Shown here in pieces: positions 32,880 through 44,054 of a stretch of DNA of 64,000 nt; the first letter of the stretch is position 1, and each line of letters opens with the position of its first letter. Origin of the DNA: Branchiostoma floridae (Eukaryota > Chordata > Leptocardii > Amphioxiformes > Branchiostomatidae); the NCBI RefSeq assembly GCF_000003815.2, contig NC_049991.1, positions 20,927,568 through 20,991,567 on the forward strand. Direction: 5' to 3'. Both the position numbers and the translations under genes were made by a program. Below the pieces are notes generated by a model that did no database searches, had not been told where the DNA came from, and was given only the letters and a program-made list of their open reading frames with translations.

Positions 32880-34215
32880 TTATGCTTCGGGCTTTTTACC
32901 AGTGATTCATACGATCCAAGATGGTGGTAATGTAGAGAAATATACGGCCTTTGGGACCAGTCAGGGTAACTCACCAGTGTGGGTCTTCAGCTATGGCCAA
33001 TCATCGGATCTTGTATGGGCTATTATGGTAGAGAAATATACGTTTTGTTCTAGCCCAGCGAGAAAAATATACGGCTTTTTACCTTTCGACCAATCAAGGT
33101 AACACACCGCTGTGCGAACATGTGGGTTTAAAGCTATGACCAATCTTCGGAACTAATACGACATGGTGCCGCAGAGAAATATACGGTTTTCCTGGCCCTG
33201 AGAGAGAAATATACGCCCTTCTGGACCTATCAGGCTAGGGTAACTCACCGTTGTGAGTTTAAAGCTATAATAACCAATCCTCGGAGCTGGTACGGGAAGA
33301 TACCGTTGTGAAATATACGGCCTTCTAGCCAAACGAGGGAAATATACGGCCCTTGGGACCATCCAGGGTAACTCACCGTTGTGGCTCTCAAGCTATGGCC
33401 AATCCTCGGAAATGGTACGAGATTATAGTATAGAGAAATATACGATTTTTCTGGCCCAGAGAGAGAACGCCCTTCTGGAATAATGAATGTAACTTCGTTG
33501 TGAGTTTAACGCTATAATAACTAATTCTCGGTGCTGGTATGAGCTGATACCGCAGAGAAATATACGGTTTTCCTGGCCCAGCGAGAGAAATATACACCCT
33601 TATGGACCTATCAGGCTAGGGTAACTCACCGTTGTGAGTTTAACGCTATAATAACCAATCCTCGGAACTGGTACGGGAAGATACCGTTGTGAAATATACG
33701 GCCTTCTAGCCAAACGAGGGAAATATACGGCCCTTGGGACCAGCCAGGGTAACTCACCGTTGTGGGTCTAAAGCTACGGCCAATCCTCGGAAATGGTACG
33801 AGATTATGATATAGAGAAATATACGATTTTCCTGGCCTTTTCAGAGAGAGAACGCCCTTTTGAGTAATGAATGTAACTCACCGTTGTGAGTTTAACGCTT
33901 TAATATCCAGTCCTTGGAACTGGCGCGGGAAGATACCGTAGAGAAATATACGGCTTTCCTGGCCCAGCGAGAGAAATATACGCCCCTGGACCTATCGGGC
34001 TAGGGTAACTCACCGTTGTGAGTTTAACGCTATAATAACTAATTTTCGGTGCTGGTATGGGCTGATAATGCAGAGAAATATACGACCTTATGGACCAGGG
34101 AGAAAAATATACGGCCTTCTTGCCCAGCTAACGTAATTCACCAGTACAGGTTGAAAGCAATGTCAAACTCGCTGAACTGATACGGCTTGTAGAAAAATAT
34201 ACGACCTCTTGAGTA
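32880..34215 (+). repeat. Higher-order tandem repeat, ~383 bp, with GAGAAATATACGG motifs
   Basis: 'GGACCTATCAGGCTAGGGTA' recurs at about 33222, 33604 and 33988, giving a period of 381-385 bp. Each long unit holds two or three subunits of about 115-135 bp, each made of (i) GGGTAACTCACCGTTGTGAG, (ii) 'gctat(aat)a(a)ccaatcctcgg' and (iii) one or two GAGAAATATACGG copies. Part (i) is the motif of the 40-bp array in a different setting. Minus-strand frames of about 69 residues recur because of the repeat. Confidence 0.85.
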
Positions 34216-35135
34216 AGCGAGAGAAGTTTTTGTCCGTTAAAAAAAGGCTGCGGCCGAATGATTTGACAGAGCACTCAACAAATTCTATAAAAATATGAAT
34301 ATTTTCCTAAGATTTGCGTGGTTTGTTGTATTTCTAGTATTGCTTGTACTTGTACCTTCGAATAACATTCCCATTATCAACTTAATGTTCTACTCAATAA
34401 GCTTTGTCTTTAGCGGGAGCTCGAACTAAGTAAGTAAGTAAGTTTGTCTTTAGGCTCAACCTTGTTGTTTCATTTGAAGTATACGTTAACCAATTGAGTT
34501 AATTAATGTGGTTCTATGAGAATTGTAAATGTATGTACGTGTTGTCACACAATATCAGCTAAGCTATATGGGTTTGCAATTGCATTGTCTGCAATTTCAA
34601 TAAATCTAAATCTAGATAAAGTATTCTTTAGCAAAGAAATACACTTTAGAACGCATAGACGCCGCTGTTGTCCTGTGAGATATACCTTTTCGATAAATAT
34701 TGTGATTGAATGTCGTATATATTTTGTAATCTACGTCATACAATTTTCCGCTTTATACAATTTAAAGTATGGTCGCAGACTTTTCTTTTGAAACGGATGA
34801 AAATTGATACGCGTGCCAGTGAGATACTCCTCTAACGTATGTGTGTTGTGATCGGATTTTGCCGTCCATTGAATCACATCTCCTCCATTCTGCTGATCGT
34901 TTCCTCAGTTCTCCAAATTATGTTTGAGCTGTAAGTCAGCCTTTTCTCCTGAGAAATCGCTTCCAAAGACTGGCTGGCTATTGTTAGAGGTCATTCCGCC
35001 CTGGCTTTTGTTTTGTGAACAAATTTATTAGACCAGGTTTGAATGCAAAACTGTCAATGCATTTCACTTCGTGATAAAGAGAAAATGGAGTGTTCGCTGA
35101 GGTTTGAGTAAGCGCTATATTGGGGAATGGGTAAC
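34216..35135. other. Unassigned AT-rich stretch
   Basis: Apart from the inverted match to 30761-30805 at 34250-34300 and a (AAGT)4 run at 34428-34442, nothing is recognised. Confidence 0.4.
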
Positions 35136-35139
35136 AGGC

Positions 35140-35332
35140 AATTTCGCCAGAATGTCAGTTCACCAACGTCATTTTGCCACAAAGTAAGTTGTTTTGCCAC
35201 AAAGTAGGTCGTATTGCCAGAAAGCACAAGCCGTTTCGCCACAAAACACAAGTCGTTTCGCCAAAAAACACAAGTCGTTTCGCCACGAAGCACAAAACGT
35301 TTCGCCACAAAGCACAAGTCATTTCGCCACAT
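35140..35332. repeat. 22-bp minisatellite, about eight units
   Basis: Units of the type CACAAGTCGTTTCGCCACAA (22 bp with two variable bases). The first units are diverged ('ttgccacaaagtaggtcgta'). The reverse frame shows a tryptophan- and asparagine-containing repeat, but the unit length is not a multiple of three. Confidence 0.9.
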
Positions 35333-36545
35333 TTGAATTTTTCGCTAGATCGCCTAATAGTATATTGCTACAGTAATGGTAATAGAGGGCACATTTACAG
35401 GTTTCCAGTCGAAAACCTCCTACTAGTGACTCGGCAAAGGTGCCACAGGTGGAAAGAACAGCCGTTATCGGTAGAGCTATTATCAACTGACACCATCTAG
35501 TTCTACATGGCTACGGTATACTTTTCAACCATGATGTTGTTTCGGTAGCAAAACCTGTCCAAGCATTAGGGAGGGCACTGCGTTCAATTCTTTACTTCAT
35601 TATTTATCATCAATTCATCATTTCTCTAAGTATCATTCGGCTATCGTTATTGTTACCTTATTGTATGTATTAATTTGCTTTTATATCTATCATCCATAAT
35701 CAATTTGTTTAGCTTAATGGAGAAGGGCTTAGTATAAGCCAGGCGTGCTTTCGCCCTCCTCCTGCAACTGTTATATTCGTTGTTTTTCATCATCATCATC
35801 ATCATTCGTTGTTGTGTGTAAATTTTGTGTAATGTAATATTTTTGTTGTTGTGTTGTGATATGCTAATCAAACATGACAGAAATGAATAGACTTATTTGT
35901 CAACAAGCTAGGGCCAAAACTCAGATTTAAAATGATTACAGTGGATGTTAATAATTGAGATTAGTGTGAATCGATAAACGATACAAATTAAAAAAAAATG
36001 CCTTGTAGGCATACCCGCGTTTTAACCATATTATGTGCATCCAACACATCACAATACTGTATAATGTAAACTACGTACATCTGGCTCAGGCAAATGGGTA
36101 TATAGGCGAACACCAGACAGAAAAAAAAGTCACGGTAGTATTCTCAAATATCAGAACAAAAGTTGTCATGAAGACCAAACAAATACACTGTGAGCTACAC
36201 GAAAAGTCTTGGAATTGATTATTTTTCCCTACTTAGGTCTAGCTTGTTTTCTTTTTAATCTGAAGAGAAGAACACATCGATCTAGATTCAGGCTTCACAG
36301 GTCAAAAGGTGATGGTGTGATTGAATTTTGACCCAGAAATTTCCATTACTTTTGGAGTATAATAAACCCCATTTCATTAAGTACTGTATACTTTAACAAT
36401 AGCCGATTCTAATTTCATTTTAACAATCATTTTCCGCGTTTTGAGGGAACACATCACATAATATAACTAGATAAACAGTCAAACCTTCAGTGGTGACCTA
36501 GTTTAGAACCTATCTGCATTCTGTGTACCTGGACAATGTGACCAT
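35333..36545. other. Unassigned AT-rich stretch
   Basis: A (CAT)n run at 35789-35805. No exon or element recognised. Confidence 0.35.
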
Positions 36546-36548
36546 GCC

Positions 36549-36615
36549 TGTGTGTGATTGTGTGTGTGTGATTGTGTGTGTGATTGTGTGTGTGTGTTTG
36601 TGTGTGTGTGTCTGT
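36549..36615. repeat. (GT)n microsatellite
   Basis: GTGTGTGATT-type interrupted GT repeat. Confidence 0.9.
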
Positions 36616-36792
36616 TCGTACGTGTTTGTGAGAAATTATCCTTATATATTATTATAAATCTCTTTTTTGATGCATTTTAATAATCTGTGATGGATTGAAA
36701 ACTCTGCGATTCCCAACAACCCGTTCATCTGGACTTAAAACGGAATAGTGCCTCGCGTCAGTGCAAGAGAAAATGGCTAAATGGCGCAAAAG

Positions 36793-37020
36793 TACTCTCC
36801 AAGCACAGGATAGGCTCCGGCTGATTTTTTTTTTTTACGTTTGTTTTAGTCGTTTTTATCAGGCTTTCTATTTTGTATCGTATCGTATATTGTCAAGACC
36901 TAACCTAACCTAACTATTGTTCGGTTTTGACAATACAGGTTACAATACAAAATAGAAAGCCCTATAAAAACGACTAAAGGTTAAAAAAATATCCGGAGCC
37001 CAACCTAAGCCTGGCGAGTA
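36793..37020. mobile_element. Foldback MITE family 1 (copy E)
   Basis: TACTCTCCAAGCACAGGATA at the left; the right end is eroded (CCAACCTAAGCCTGGCGAGTA). Flanks GCGCAAAAG (36784-36792) and GCGCAAAGA (37021-37029) share their first seven bases, a slightly aged 9-bp duplication. Confidence 0.8.
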
Positions 37021-37029
37021 GCGCAAAGA

Positions 37030-37840
37030 TGTTTCCGTGAACAAACTCCGCAGTGCCCCCAGAGTGCTTCCGGCCAGTGAGACAGGCCTAATGAAGACAT
37101 TTAATCCTGGCAAACATCATCCTAACGAGATAGTGAACAATCAGTGTGTTTCCCGCCCCGTGAATCCTTGTTAGGCTTAATGATTGTTTCTACTCAGTCC
37201 CCCGGGAGGGCTTGCCAACACGCGTTCCCATCTGAGATGGAGAAATCGCTTTCGGCGTCGACGCAAATTAGGAAACATTAGACCCTGCTCCCACGCGGGG
37301 CTTCCTAATGCACAACGAAGGGTAATTCCTTTAAGAAATGTGCACTGGAAATACAGACGTCTTAGAATGTAGGAGTTTCCCATCAAGTTAACTGCGGGTG
37401 GCATTGCCTTAGTTTTATCGCCTTTATCAAAATGCAGAAATTATTGCAAGGTATATCCGCATTGTTAACTAGTGTTCCGGAGTGCTGTAGAAAATATGAG
37501 TTTATAAATCGCTTTTTGGGTCGAAACAAAAGAGTAGGAATTAAACACAGCGCTATTTTAGTAGTACCTACCAGTGGGATTGTTGCGTCAAGCCCCCAAC
37601 AAAGATACTCTGGAAATTGTCATCCTCCCCTTAGTCTAACTATTTGCCCGTGGGATACCACAGGCGATCTGGCAACCAGTTTTCTCCACCCTAATCGGCT
37701 TTCTGTCCTTCTCAATGTTTCACTTAGTGCCATGCCTTTGCATTATCTGATATCTCCCTCCAATGTCTTCCGTTGCCTACCTCTTTATCTTCCTTCCTGG
37801 ACGGTTCCTTGAGTCATCGGTTGCTGGAGATTCAGACGTC
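37030..37840. other. Unassigned stretch, two long frames
   Basis: A 126-residue plus frame (37432-37812) and a 62-residue one (37184-37372) show no domain. Codon use and composition give no strong support for a gene. A fragment of foldback family 3 ('ccgcagtgcc') is at about 37048. Confidence 0.35.
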
Positions 37841-37845
37841 TTTAA

Positions 37846-38791
37846 CCCTCATCCGACCGATACATTTTTACGACGAATCTGACCGTATGGGGTCATTTTT
37901 GACCCCATTTTGTTTTGCTCATAGACATATTTCTGCTGGCTTATTTTGGCATTTATATGTATTTAATGTTTCACCAAGCTATGAAAAATATTTTGACAAG
38001 TTTTGATGGCAGTAATTTTTACTCATTATCATAATTTATGCAGAAAATAAGGAGAAACCACATTTTGCTCTAAAAGTCTACCATACTCCACTTACTTTAA
38101 CAATGTTTTTGTCTTAGCAATTTCTAATCAATAATTTTGATGCTACTATAATACTGATAGCATAATCATGTTATTTGACGAGAAAAGATAAAATATTTTT
38201 GAAAAATAACAAATTTATTACTTAATTATGCACCATACTCCGTCACCTAAATACATACACACAATAACTCTTGTCTATTTTCCCGCAAACATCTTTTTTG
38301 TAGGTTCCTTCTGCACATTTTGTCCATATATTGTTTTTTTAATTAATTAGAAACATTTTCACTTTTATAAGCATAGGTAATTAATGCTTATTATCATAAT
38401 TTATGCAGAATGTCTAAAAACTGTGTTTTACACTAAAATACCATATTTTTTTCAAAATATTCGGTATTTATTCATCTAAGCAACTATAACTTGTTGATGT
38501 TATAGCAATGATGAGCTATGCCTGTTATTTTTTATTGAAATTTCTTGATAATTGCGTAAATAATGATTCATAATTGGCTGGGGTCATTTTTGACCCCACC
38601 GAACCAGACACAAACTTTCAAGTATAGCTTATACAATTATGGGCAAAACTCGGTGAAAAATTGTTAGATGTTGTAAGACATGTATACAAACAAATTCATG
38701 GAAGGAATTTTTTCTCCGATGAAAAATATTGCTGTGGCAGATAAAAATATACGCCTGGGGTCAAAAATGACCCCATACGGTCGGATGAGGG
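37846..38791. mobile_element. Non-autonomous piggyBac-like element, TTAA target
   Basis: TTAA flanks both ends (37842-37845 and 38792-38795). The 14-bp inverted ends CCCTCATCCGACCG are perfect. Next to each end, and again at 38579-38598, is the palindrome TGGGGTCATTTTTGACCCCA (37888-37907; 38756-38775 in complement). TTAA duplication, CCC ends and this subterminal palindrome are typical of piggyBac transposons. The 946 bp interior is AT-rich, with an internal repeat ('attatcataatttatgcag' at 38025 and 38390), and has no transposase frame. Confidence 0.88.
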
Positions 38792-38865
38792 TTAATGCAT
38801 TGTTAAAGTCCTAGTATCTATTCACATATATTTATTAACTAAAGCATAAGGCTAGAAATTGGACA

Positions 38866-39035
38866 AATCCAGACACATAACATGCCAAAGGGGTTAGGGG
38901 TATCGTTTGCGACCCAGCTAACTCGGCCGGCGTGTTATCTGGCTATATTTGTCAGATTTCTATCATTTTTCCAGCGACCTGAGTAGAAGCTAAGACTTCC
39001 GTACGGACCTCATACGGGCTGAAATATACATAAGC
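38866..39035. mobile_element. Foldback element family 4 (copy A)
   Basis: Arms 'GGACAAATCCAGACACATAA' + CATGCC against GG(C)GTGTTATCTGGCTATATTTGTC. Outer part 'cttccgtacggacctcata' matches 43890-43910. Copy B at 43684-43910 is longer and better preserved. Confidence 0.65.
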
Positions 39036-39119
39036 CAGTTTCAGCTCACTGAAGAGCTAGTCTTCCACTTGCCATGACAGAGAAGACAGACTCTATGTAT
39101 AGTTTTACAGGTTCATTGT

Positions 39120-39375
39120 GCCAGGGTCAGGGATATTCCCCGAGCTCTTTTCGACGAGCACAGTGAACAGTGGGCCACGGCTTAATACCCTGTCCTAAGG
39201 ACTGCGACCCTTTCCAGTAGCGTGCATGTCAGGTGATCGACACAGCCGGAATAGTCTTTGCATCAGCTTTCCTTTTTAATGTAAACTGTTATACTCTGTT
39301 ATGGTTTCCACCAACCTGGTGCTGTTCCAGAGCCAGGGCCACTAACCACTGGACTACGCACGCTACGCACGTCTA
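39120..39375 (-). mobile_element. tRNA-derived SINE-like repeat
   Basis: Reverse strand: 'GCGTAGTCCAGTGGTTAGTGG' resembles the A-box region of tRNA-derived SINEs; 'CCCTGGCTCTGGAAC' follows, then 'accaggttggtgg'. The far part (39120-39190) contains 'cagtgggccacggcttaata'. The B box is weak. Confidence 0.5.
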
Positions 39376-40040
39376 AACCCACCTTAACCAAGCACATATC
39401 GAGTCGCGTAACTAGACGTACCGAGCTCGACAATCACTGGTTTTAAACACTTCACGTACTTTACTAATGGAGCTATGATCAGGAGATCACTGAGGGAAGC
39501 AGCGGGGAACTAGGCAGAAAATTACTCTGTAGAGAAGTGAAGGTCGGATAATGTGGATGAACTTCAAGTCTTAGACTTTCATACTTGAAGATTGATTCAT
39601 CGCAGACTCATGCGAAGTTTTAGACTCTCACATCTAGAGCTTATAATAATCACAGGTGCGTGCAAAATGACCAGGTACACTTAGTCTAGTAGTTTATTGT
39701 GCTCTGTTGCATCAGGAGAAACCAGACTTATGCGCATGGCAGAAGAAAAGTGGATGCTGAGAAAAGAGCTCTGCAACAGACCTGAATCAGCTCACAGATG
39801 TGCTCTGTGTGGCACAGACTGTCATTCTCGTATGGGACTGTTTAGCCACAATCTGTAGGGCTGATATCAAGTAGGATTTTACCATGGTCAATATTGACCG
39901 AAAGAGGCCATAGGTATGTTGCTGTAGTGGTCTCAACACTCCGCAGCTGCAATCAGTTTCTTCGCAGATACAGTATGATCATTTTTAATATAATCGAATG
40001 GTAGAAAATTGTTATAGATATTGAACAGCCATATCAAAAC
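39376..40040. other. Unassigned stretch
   Basis: No exon or element recognised. Near 39560-39640 'agactttcatacttgaag' and 'agactctcacatctagagc' may be an old duplication. Confidence 0.35.
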
Positions 40041-40042
40041 TC

Positions 40043-40158
40043 AGTATTAGTTCACACAAACTCCATGTATAAGTTCACTTAAACTCCATGTATTAGTTCA
40101 CACAAACTCCAATGCTTTACTTTACTTTACTTTACGTTACTTTACTTTACTTTACTTG
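40043..40158. repeat. 29-bp triple repeat followed by (TTTAC)n
   Basis: 'agttcac(ac/tt)aaactccatgta' three times (40050-40110), then CTTTACTTTACTTTACTTTA-type pentamers to 40158. Confidence 0.9.
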
Positions 40159-40369
40159 AATGCCGTTCGATATTTCTCCAACTCAAATGCACATTGAAAG
40201 TTGCATGACAAAATCATTTGGGACTGCCACAAGAATAGGCACAAAATCTGGAATGCACCGAGAATTTCTAGGTTACAATACAAATTCCAGGAATACACAA
40301 AGAATCTTATTCAGACAGAATTCCGGTTCATTCCGGTTCTCGTTTGAAGGGGCTTTCAGCATATACGTG

Positions 40370-40790
40370 CACCCACAACATTTTTATATCATCCCGCCAC
40401 TTCTAATACCGATCCTGATGTGGTACGGTTTTTTTCCGCGCACAGGAAAATTGAAGCAAGCCTTCCGGCTAGATGTTTGCCACAACTAAGCCACGGCGTC
40501 TATTTTTTATTAGGTCCCGGGTTCATTTTAAGTCCTTCTTAGATTCAACCCGGTGCCCGGCATGGCCCCAAAATACCCCATGGTCCGCAAGATGCCCCAC
40601 GGGGTCACGTAAAAAAACACAGACGGTGAACTGGCCGGCAGGGCCCCTTTTTTCCAATCTGGATCTTTTAGAAGCCCTAGCATGTCTGTGCATGTGTTAC
40701 ATTTTAATATCCTCCCACCACTGCTAATACCGACTTCCTCCTTTTTTCGCTCAGGAAAATTGGAGCAAACTTCGCTTCCGGCTAGACCGC
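40370..40790 (+). repeat. Direct duplication ~320 bp apart
   Basis: 40378-40480 and 40695-40785 share 'catttt(t)atatc(a/c)tccc', 'ctaataccga', 'caggaaaattg(a/g)agca' and 'ttccggctaga'. No domain in the frames spanning them. Confidence 0.6.
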
Positions 40791-41169
40791 CTCTCTCGTG
40801 TTCCCTTCGCTTATCGCGTTTTCTGCCTGTGTGGTTTCGCGCATCCGTTCCGGGAAACTCCCCATACGCGCTAATGCCTTCCTTCCACGCTGGGACACAC
40901 GGCGCTTCCAGCTATCTCATCTTGCCTTGTATGGATAAGCTCGGATTATGTACAGAATGGGATGCTGCTACTATGGCGACCTTTGAGAATTTATTATCAG
41001 GATTGGGCGATGGATTTTTGCAAAGGCAATTTGTAATTTATAAAAGGGAATCAAGTCTAATTAAAAACACATACACCGTACGGAGATTTGGTCCCCGAAT
41101 TGCGTAGAATTGTACTTTACAAGGCTGAAAGTTCGAGGTCAGGTAAGGTAAGACTGGTGCAACGGCTAA

Positions 41170-41405
41170 AGGTGGACTCTCACTGCACTTGCTGCACCGG
41201 TGCGACACTGCGGGGTTCGTAGATGACTCAACGAATTTCAGAGATGACGAACGAATTTTCTTCTGGTTTGTGTATTTTGTTGTCTTAGAAGTCATACTTT
41301 TGCGTATTACGCAATATCTAAATTATACAAAATGGGCAAATATAACAGTGTCGCAGTTAACGGACCCTGTTTTGCCACACCGGTGCCCCAAATGCGCTGA
41401 GATAC
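41170..41405. mobile_element. GC-rich foldback element family 3 (copy B)
   Basis: ACTCTCACTGCACTTGCTGC then ACCGGTGCGACACTGCGGGG at the left; the right arm is the eroded complement (41345-41405). The centre is about 85% identical to 14997-15233. It sits without a gap, so this copy shows the complete element, about 236 bp. Confidence 0.8.
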
Positions 41406-41706
41406 CATCTTAATGCCTTAACGCGGAAACACATAGTGCTTCCGGCTTTATCCCATCTTGCCTTGTATGAATAAGCTCGGATTATGTACAAAATGGGATG
41501 CTGCTACTATGGCGACCTTTGAGAATGTATAATCGGGATTGGGTGATGGATTCTCGCAAAGGCATCAAAGGCATAGAACTTATGTATAAAAAGAATCAAA
41601 CCTAATTATACACACATTCACCGTTCGAATAGTTGGTTCCCGAATTGCGTAGAATTGTAACCTACAAGGTTGGAAGTTTGAGGTCGGGTAAGGTAAGGCT
41701 GGTGCC

Positions 41707-41785
41707 ATGGCTAATTGAGTAGATTGTTTGCCTTGCAATTGGAAGGTACTTAATTGTTAGTTTGATCCCCAATCGAGTCATACCA
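41707..41785 (+). mobile_element. tRNA-derived SINE head (+)
   Basis: TGGCTAATTGAGTAGATTGT (A-box region), 'TTGCCTTGCAATTGGAAGG', then TTAGTTTGATCCCCAATCGA (B-box-like). The head overlaps copies of the triplicated segment, which may therefore be derived from SINE bodies. Confidence 0.55.
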
Positions 41786-42119
41786 AAGTGCGGATTATAT
41801 ACAGGATGGAATGCTGCTACTATAACGAATTGTGAAGATGTATACTTAGCTAGTAATCCGGATTGGGTGATAGATTATTGCAAAGGCATCAAAGACGAAG
41901 AACTTAATATGTAAACCTTATGTATCAAACCAAGGACGTCCTTGATCAAACCTAATCAAACACACATACACCGTTCAAATAGTTGGTTCCCGAAATGCGT
42001 AGAACTGTAATCTACATGGCCGAGGTCAGGTAAGGTCAGGCAAGGTAAGACTGTTGGAACGACTAAGTAAATTGTAAAACTGAGTCACACCAAGGACGTT
42101 ATATCACAGCCTTGGTCAT

Positions 42120-42530
42120 ACCAAAGACGTTACATTTTTTTTCAACCTTTATTTAACCTTGATACATCATTCGGCCTGAGCCGTTTTTCAAGATTTCAAG
42201 GGTGGGGGAGGTCAGAGGTCTAAATACCTTCTAAATACAATGCAGTACACAAAAGATACAATTCAACATTCCATAAATACTTTCGTATTCAACACAATAT
42301 CAGTCCATCTCATAGTCCATAGTTACATAATTTCTAGTCAAGTTCTTAAACGACGATAAAGAGGGCGCCTGCCTCAAGTTCTGCCTCAGACTATTCCACA
42401 GAACTGTGCCTGAATACATTATAGATCTTCGAAACGCTTCTCTGTGGACCATGGGTAAGTATAGTAGGTTGGATTCGCTTTGTCGCGTTGATCTAGTAAA
42501 GGTAAATCATGCTGCTTTCTCTGCTTAGCT
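42120..42530 (-). mobile_element. Non-LTR retrotransposon 3' end (CR1/L2-like)
   Basis: The reverse strand from about 42485 reads NLLYLPMVHREAFRRSIMYS then GTVLWNSLRQNLRQAPSLSSF and KNLTRNYVTMDYEMD, with a stop at 42300-42302. The order (L-P...R-x-x-x-F...Y-S-G-x-x-L-W-N-S-L-R...S-L-x-x-F-K) is the usual C-terminus of CR1/L2-type reverse-transcriptase ORFs. Unlike the copy at 7030-7620 the last ~60 codons are intact. Frameshifts separate it from sequence further upstream (to about 42610). 42120-42299 is the 3' UTR, ending in 'tttttttcaacctttattta'. Confidence 0.82.
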
Positions 42531-42835
42531 CTCAGCATCCTGGAAAGATAATGGTATTTCCAGTGAACCCACCAAGGGATTGCACGAAGCTCTTTGACCA
42601 GGACTATTTGCACCGTTTCGTGCGGGAAGGACTTGGAATTTTTAAAGGTAAAATTGCCGAGGGTGGCAAAGGTGTTCAGAAACCCTCATGTCAAAGCTTT
42701 TTTGTTAGGAACTATCTGGCCTTCTTACATGTTAAAGCGTAGATGTATTTGTGAATTTTACAATTGGAGATAGCAGACTTCCCCCTTGCCTATGCTGCTT
42801 TGCGATCCTTTCAGCCTTACGGTTTCAGTTGCAGC
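42531..42835. other. Decayed upstream LINE sequence
   Basis: Probably continues the LINE at its 5' side to about 42620. Beyond that nothing is recognised. Confidence 0.35.
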
Positions 42836-42836
42836 A

Positions 42837-42970
42837 CAGACACACAGACACACACACACACACACACACAAGCGCGCACAGACGCATGAACACACAGGCA
42901 GACAGACAAACACAGATACACTGACGTACAGACAAACAAACAAACACAAACAGACAGACAAGCCAAAAGC
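42837..42970. repeat. (CA)n and CAGACAAA-rich simple sequence
   Basis: CA repeat at 42837-42871, then imperfect CAGACAAACA units to about 42965. Confidence 0.9.
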
Positions 42971-43680
42971 CCTATACTCCCTTCGGATGTGTTTAAAGGC
43001 GTTCAAGCATAATATATACAAGCAGGCATAATCTCATTATAATGCCTGATTACACCGTCTTCATACTATTTCATAACACAGTCACCACTAATCAGCTTTA
43101 CAGCAAAATCTCCTAATGAAGTTTTAATCATAATACTTATTGCATTCTGCAGCATATCTTTCACGCTGTGCCTGAATACACCCGAGGAAGGCTCCCTTTT
43201 ACATGTTGAAACCCGTGTCTTAATTTGCCCTAGGAAATGATCCCTAAAATAAAGATAAGACCTTGAAAGCAAGAGAGAAGAAGTAATATGTATTCATGAG
43301 GGTTAGGCGAAAGGTCGCGCTAGGGAAGTGTGCGGGGATGGGATTATCCTTTCGGGATTATATAAAGATGGGCGGAAAGCCGGAAGCGATTTGTGGCGTA
43401 GAAAAGGCTGGAGGATTGTCACGGTGTCACGCTTAAGCTATGTGGACCGTCTTTTTTTTAGGAAATCGACGACTAATGCCACATAGGATACATCAGTCAT
43501 TCACAATTGAAATGAAACATTATGCTTTTTCAAGTAGCTTGTGGTGGTGCAATGCGTGTGTCTACATGCCTTCACAGCGCATCAAGACCCTTTCACGTTT
43601 TGTTGACTAAAGTTGGTATCTCGCTGCACTTGGGGTACTGGTGTGGCACTATGTCCTCGTGTGAACCCCTTTGCGTATAT
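42971..43680. other. Unassigned stretch with one hairpin-repeat relic
   Basis: 'cccgaggaaggctccctttt' followed by 'acatgttgaaaccc' at 43181-43217 has the form of the CTGAAGA..GAAAC repeats seen elsewhere, but its stem is unclear. A family 3 foldback fragment is at about 43611-43660. No gene. Confidence 0.4.
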
Positions 43681-43683
43681 GTC

Positions 43684-43910
43684 CGTATTTGGTCCGTATG
43701 GGGTTTTCTACGAGGCTTCACAGGTTGCTGTAAAAATAGACACATAACACGCCAAAGGAGTTGACTGTCCAAGGAATATAGGTTGTGATAAGCAAACTCC
43801 TCTGGCATGTTATCTGGCTGTATTTGTCCAATTCCTCGTTTTTCAGCAACCTGTGGAGCCCAATAGAGGCTAGGAATTTCATACAGACCTCATCTGGACT
43901 TACTATATAC
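43684..43910. mobile_element. Foldback element family 4 (copy B)
   Basis: Inverted arms: 'CACAGGTTGCTGTAAAAATA' + GACACATAACACGCCAAAGGAG on the left against the complement at about 43797-43860 (CTCCTCTGGCATGTTATCTG ... CAGCAACCTGTGG). Outer parts 'gtccgtatgggg' and 'cagacctcat' also pair loosely. No coding capacity. Confidence 0.75.
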
Positions 43911-43937
43911 TCTAGGACAGCTATGTTTGAGTTATCT

Positions 43938-44054
43938 AGCCCGAGTACCATCCCCATAGTGACCGCGGGCTAAACCCTTTCGCTTACTAACCACGGATTA
44001 GCAAGTGAAATCATTGAGCCAGCGGTCACTACGGAGGATGGTTCTCAGGCTAGG
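43938..44054. mobile_element. Foldback element family 6 (copy B)
   Basis: TAGCCCGAGTACCATCCCCA + TAGTGACCGCGGGCTAA against its complement at 44013-44054, with 'ttcgcttactaaccacgga' in the loop. Same order as 14865-14987. Confidence 0.75.

Larger units (their letters stand above)
40860..42110 (+). repeat. Triplicated ~300-bp segment, GTAAGGTAAG-containing
   Basis: Three copies (about 40900-41165, 41435-41710, 41775-42065) share 'agctcggattatgtaca', 'atgggatgctgctactat', 'tgcgtagaattgta' and 'gaggtc(a/g)ggtaaggtaag(a/g)c'. Copy 3 is the most diverged. A family 3 foldback (41170-41405) sits between copies 1 and 2. Confidence 0.75.

Noticed and set aside
30745-34310. Large transposon bounded by inverted 'tttgttgagcgctctgtcaa' repeats
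   Set aside because: Identity of the two ends is only about 75% over ~40 bp, there are no target duplications, and the interior is tandem repeats.
35054-35332. Trp/Asn repeat protein on the minus strand
   Set aside because: A 22-bp minisatellite; the unit length is not a multiple of three.
37432-37812. 126-residue plus-strand gene
   Set aside because: No domain, no codon bias difference and it ends just before a transposon; probably chance.
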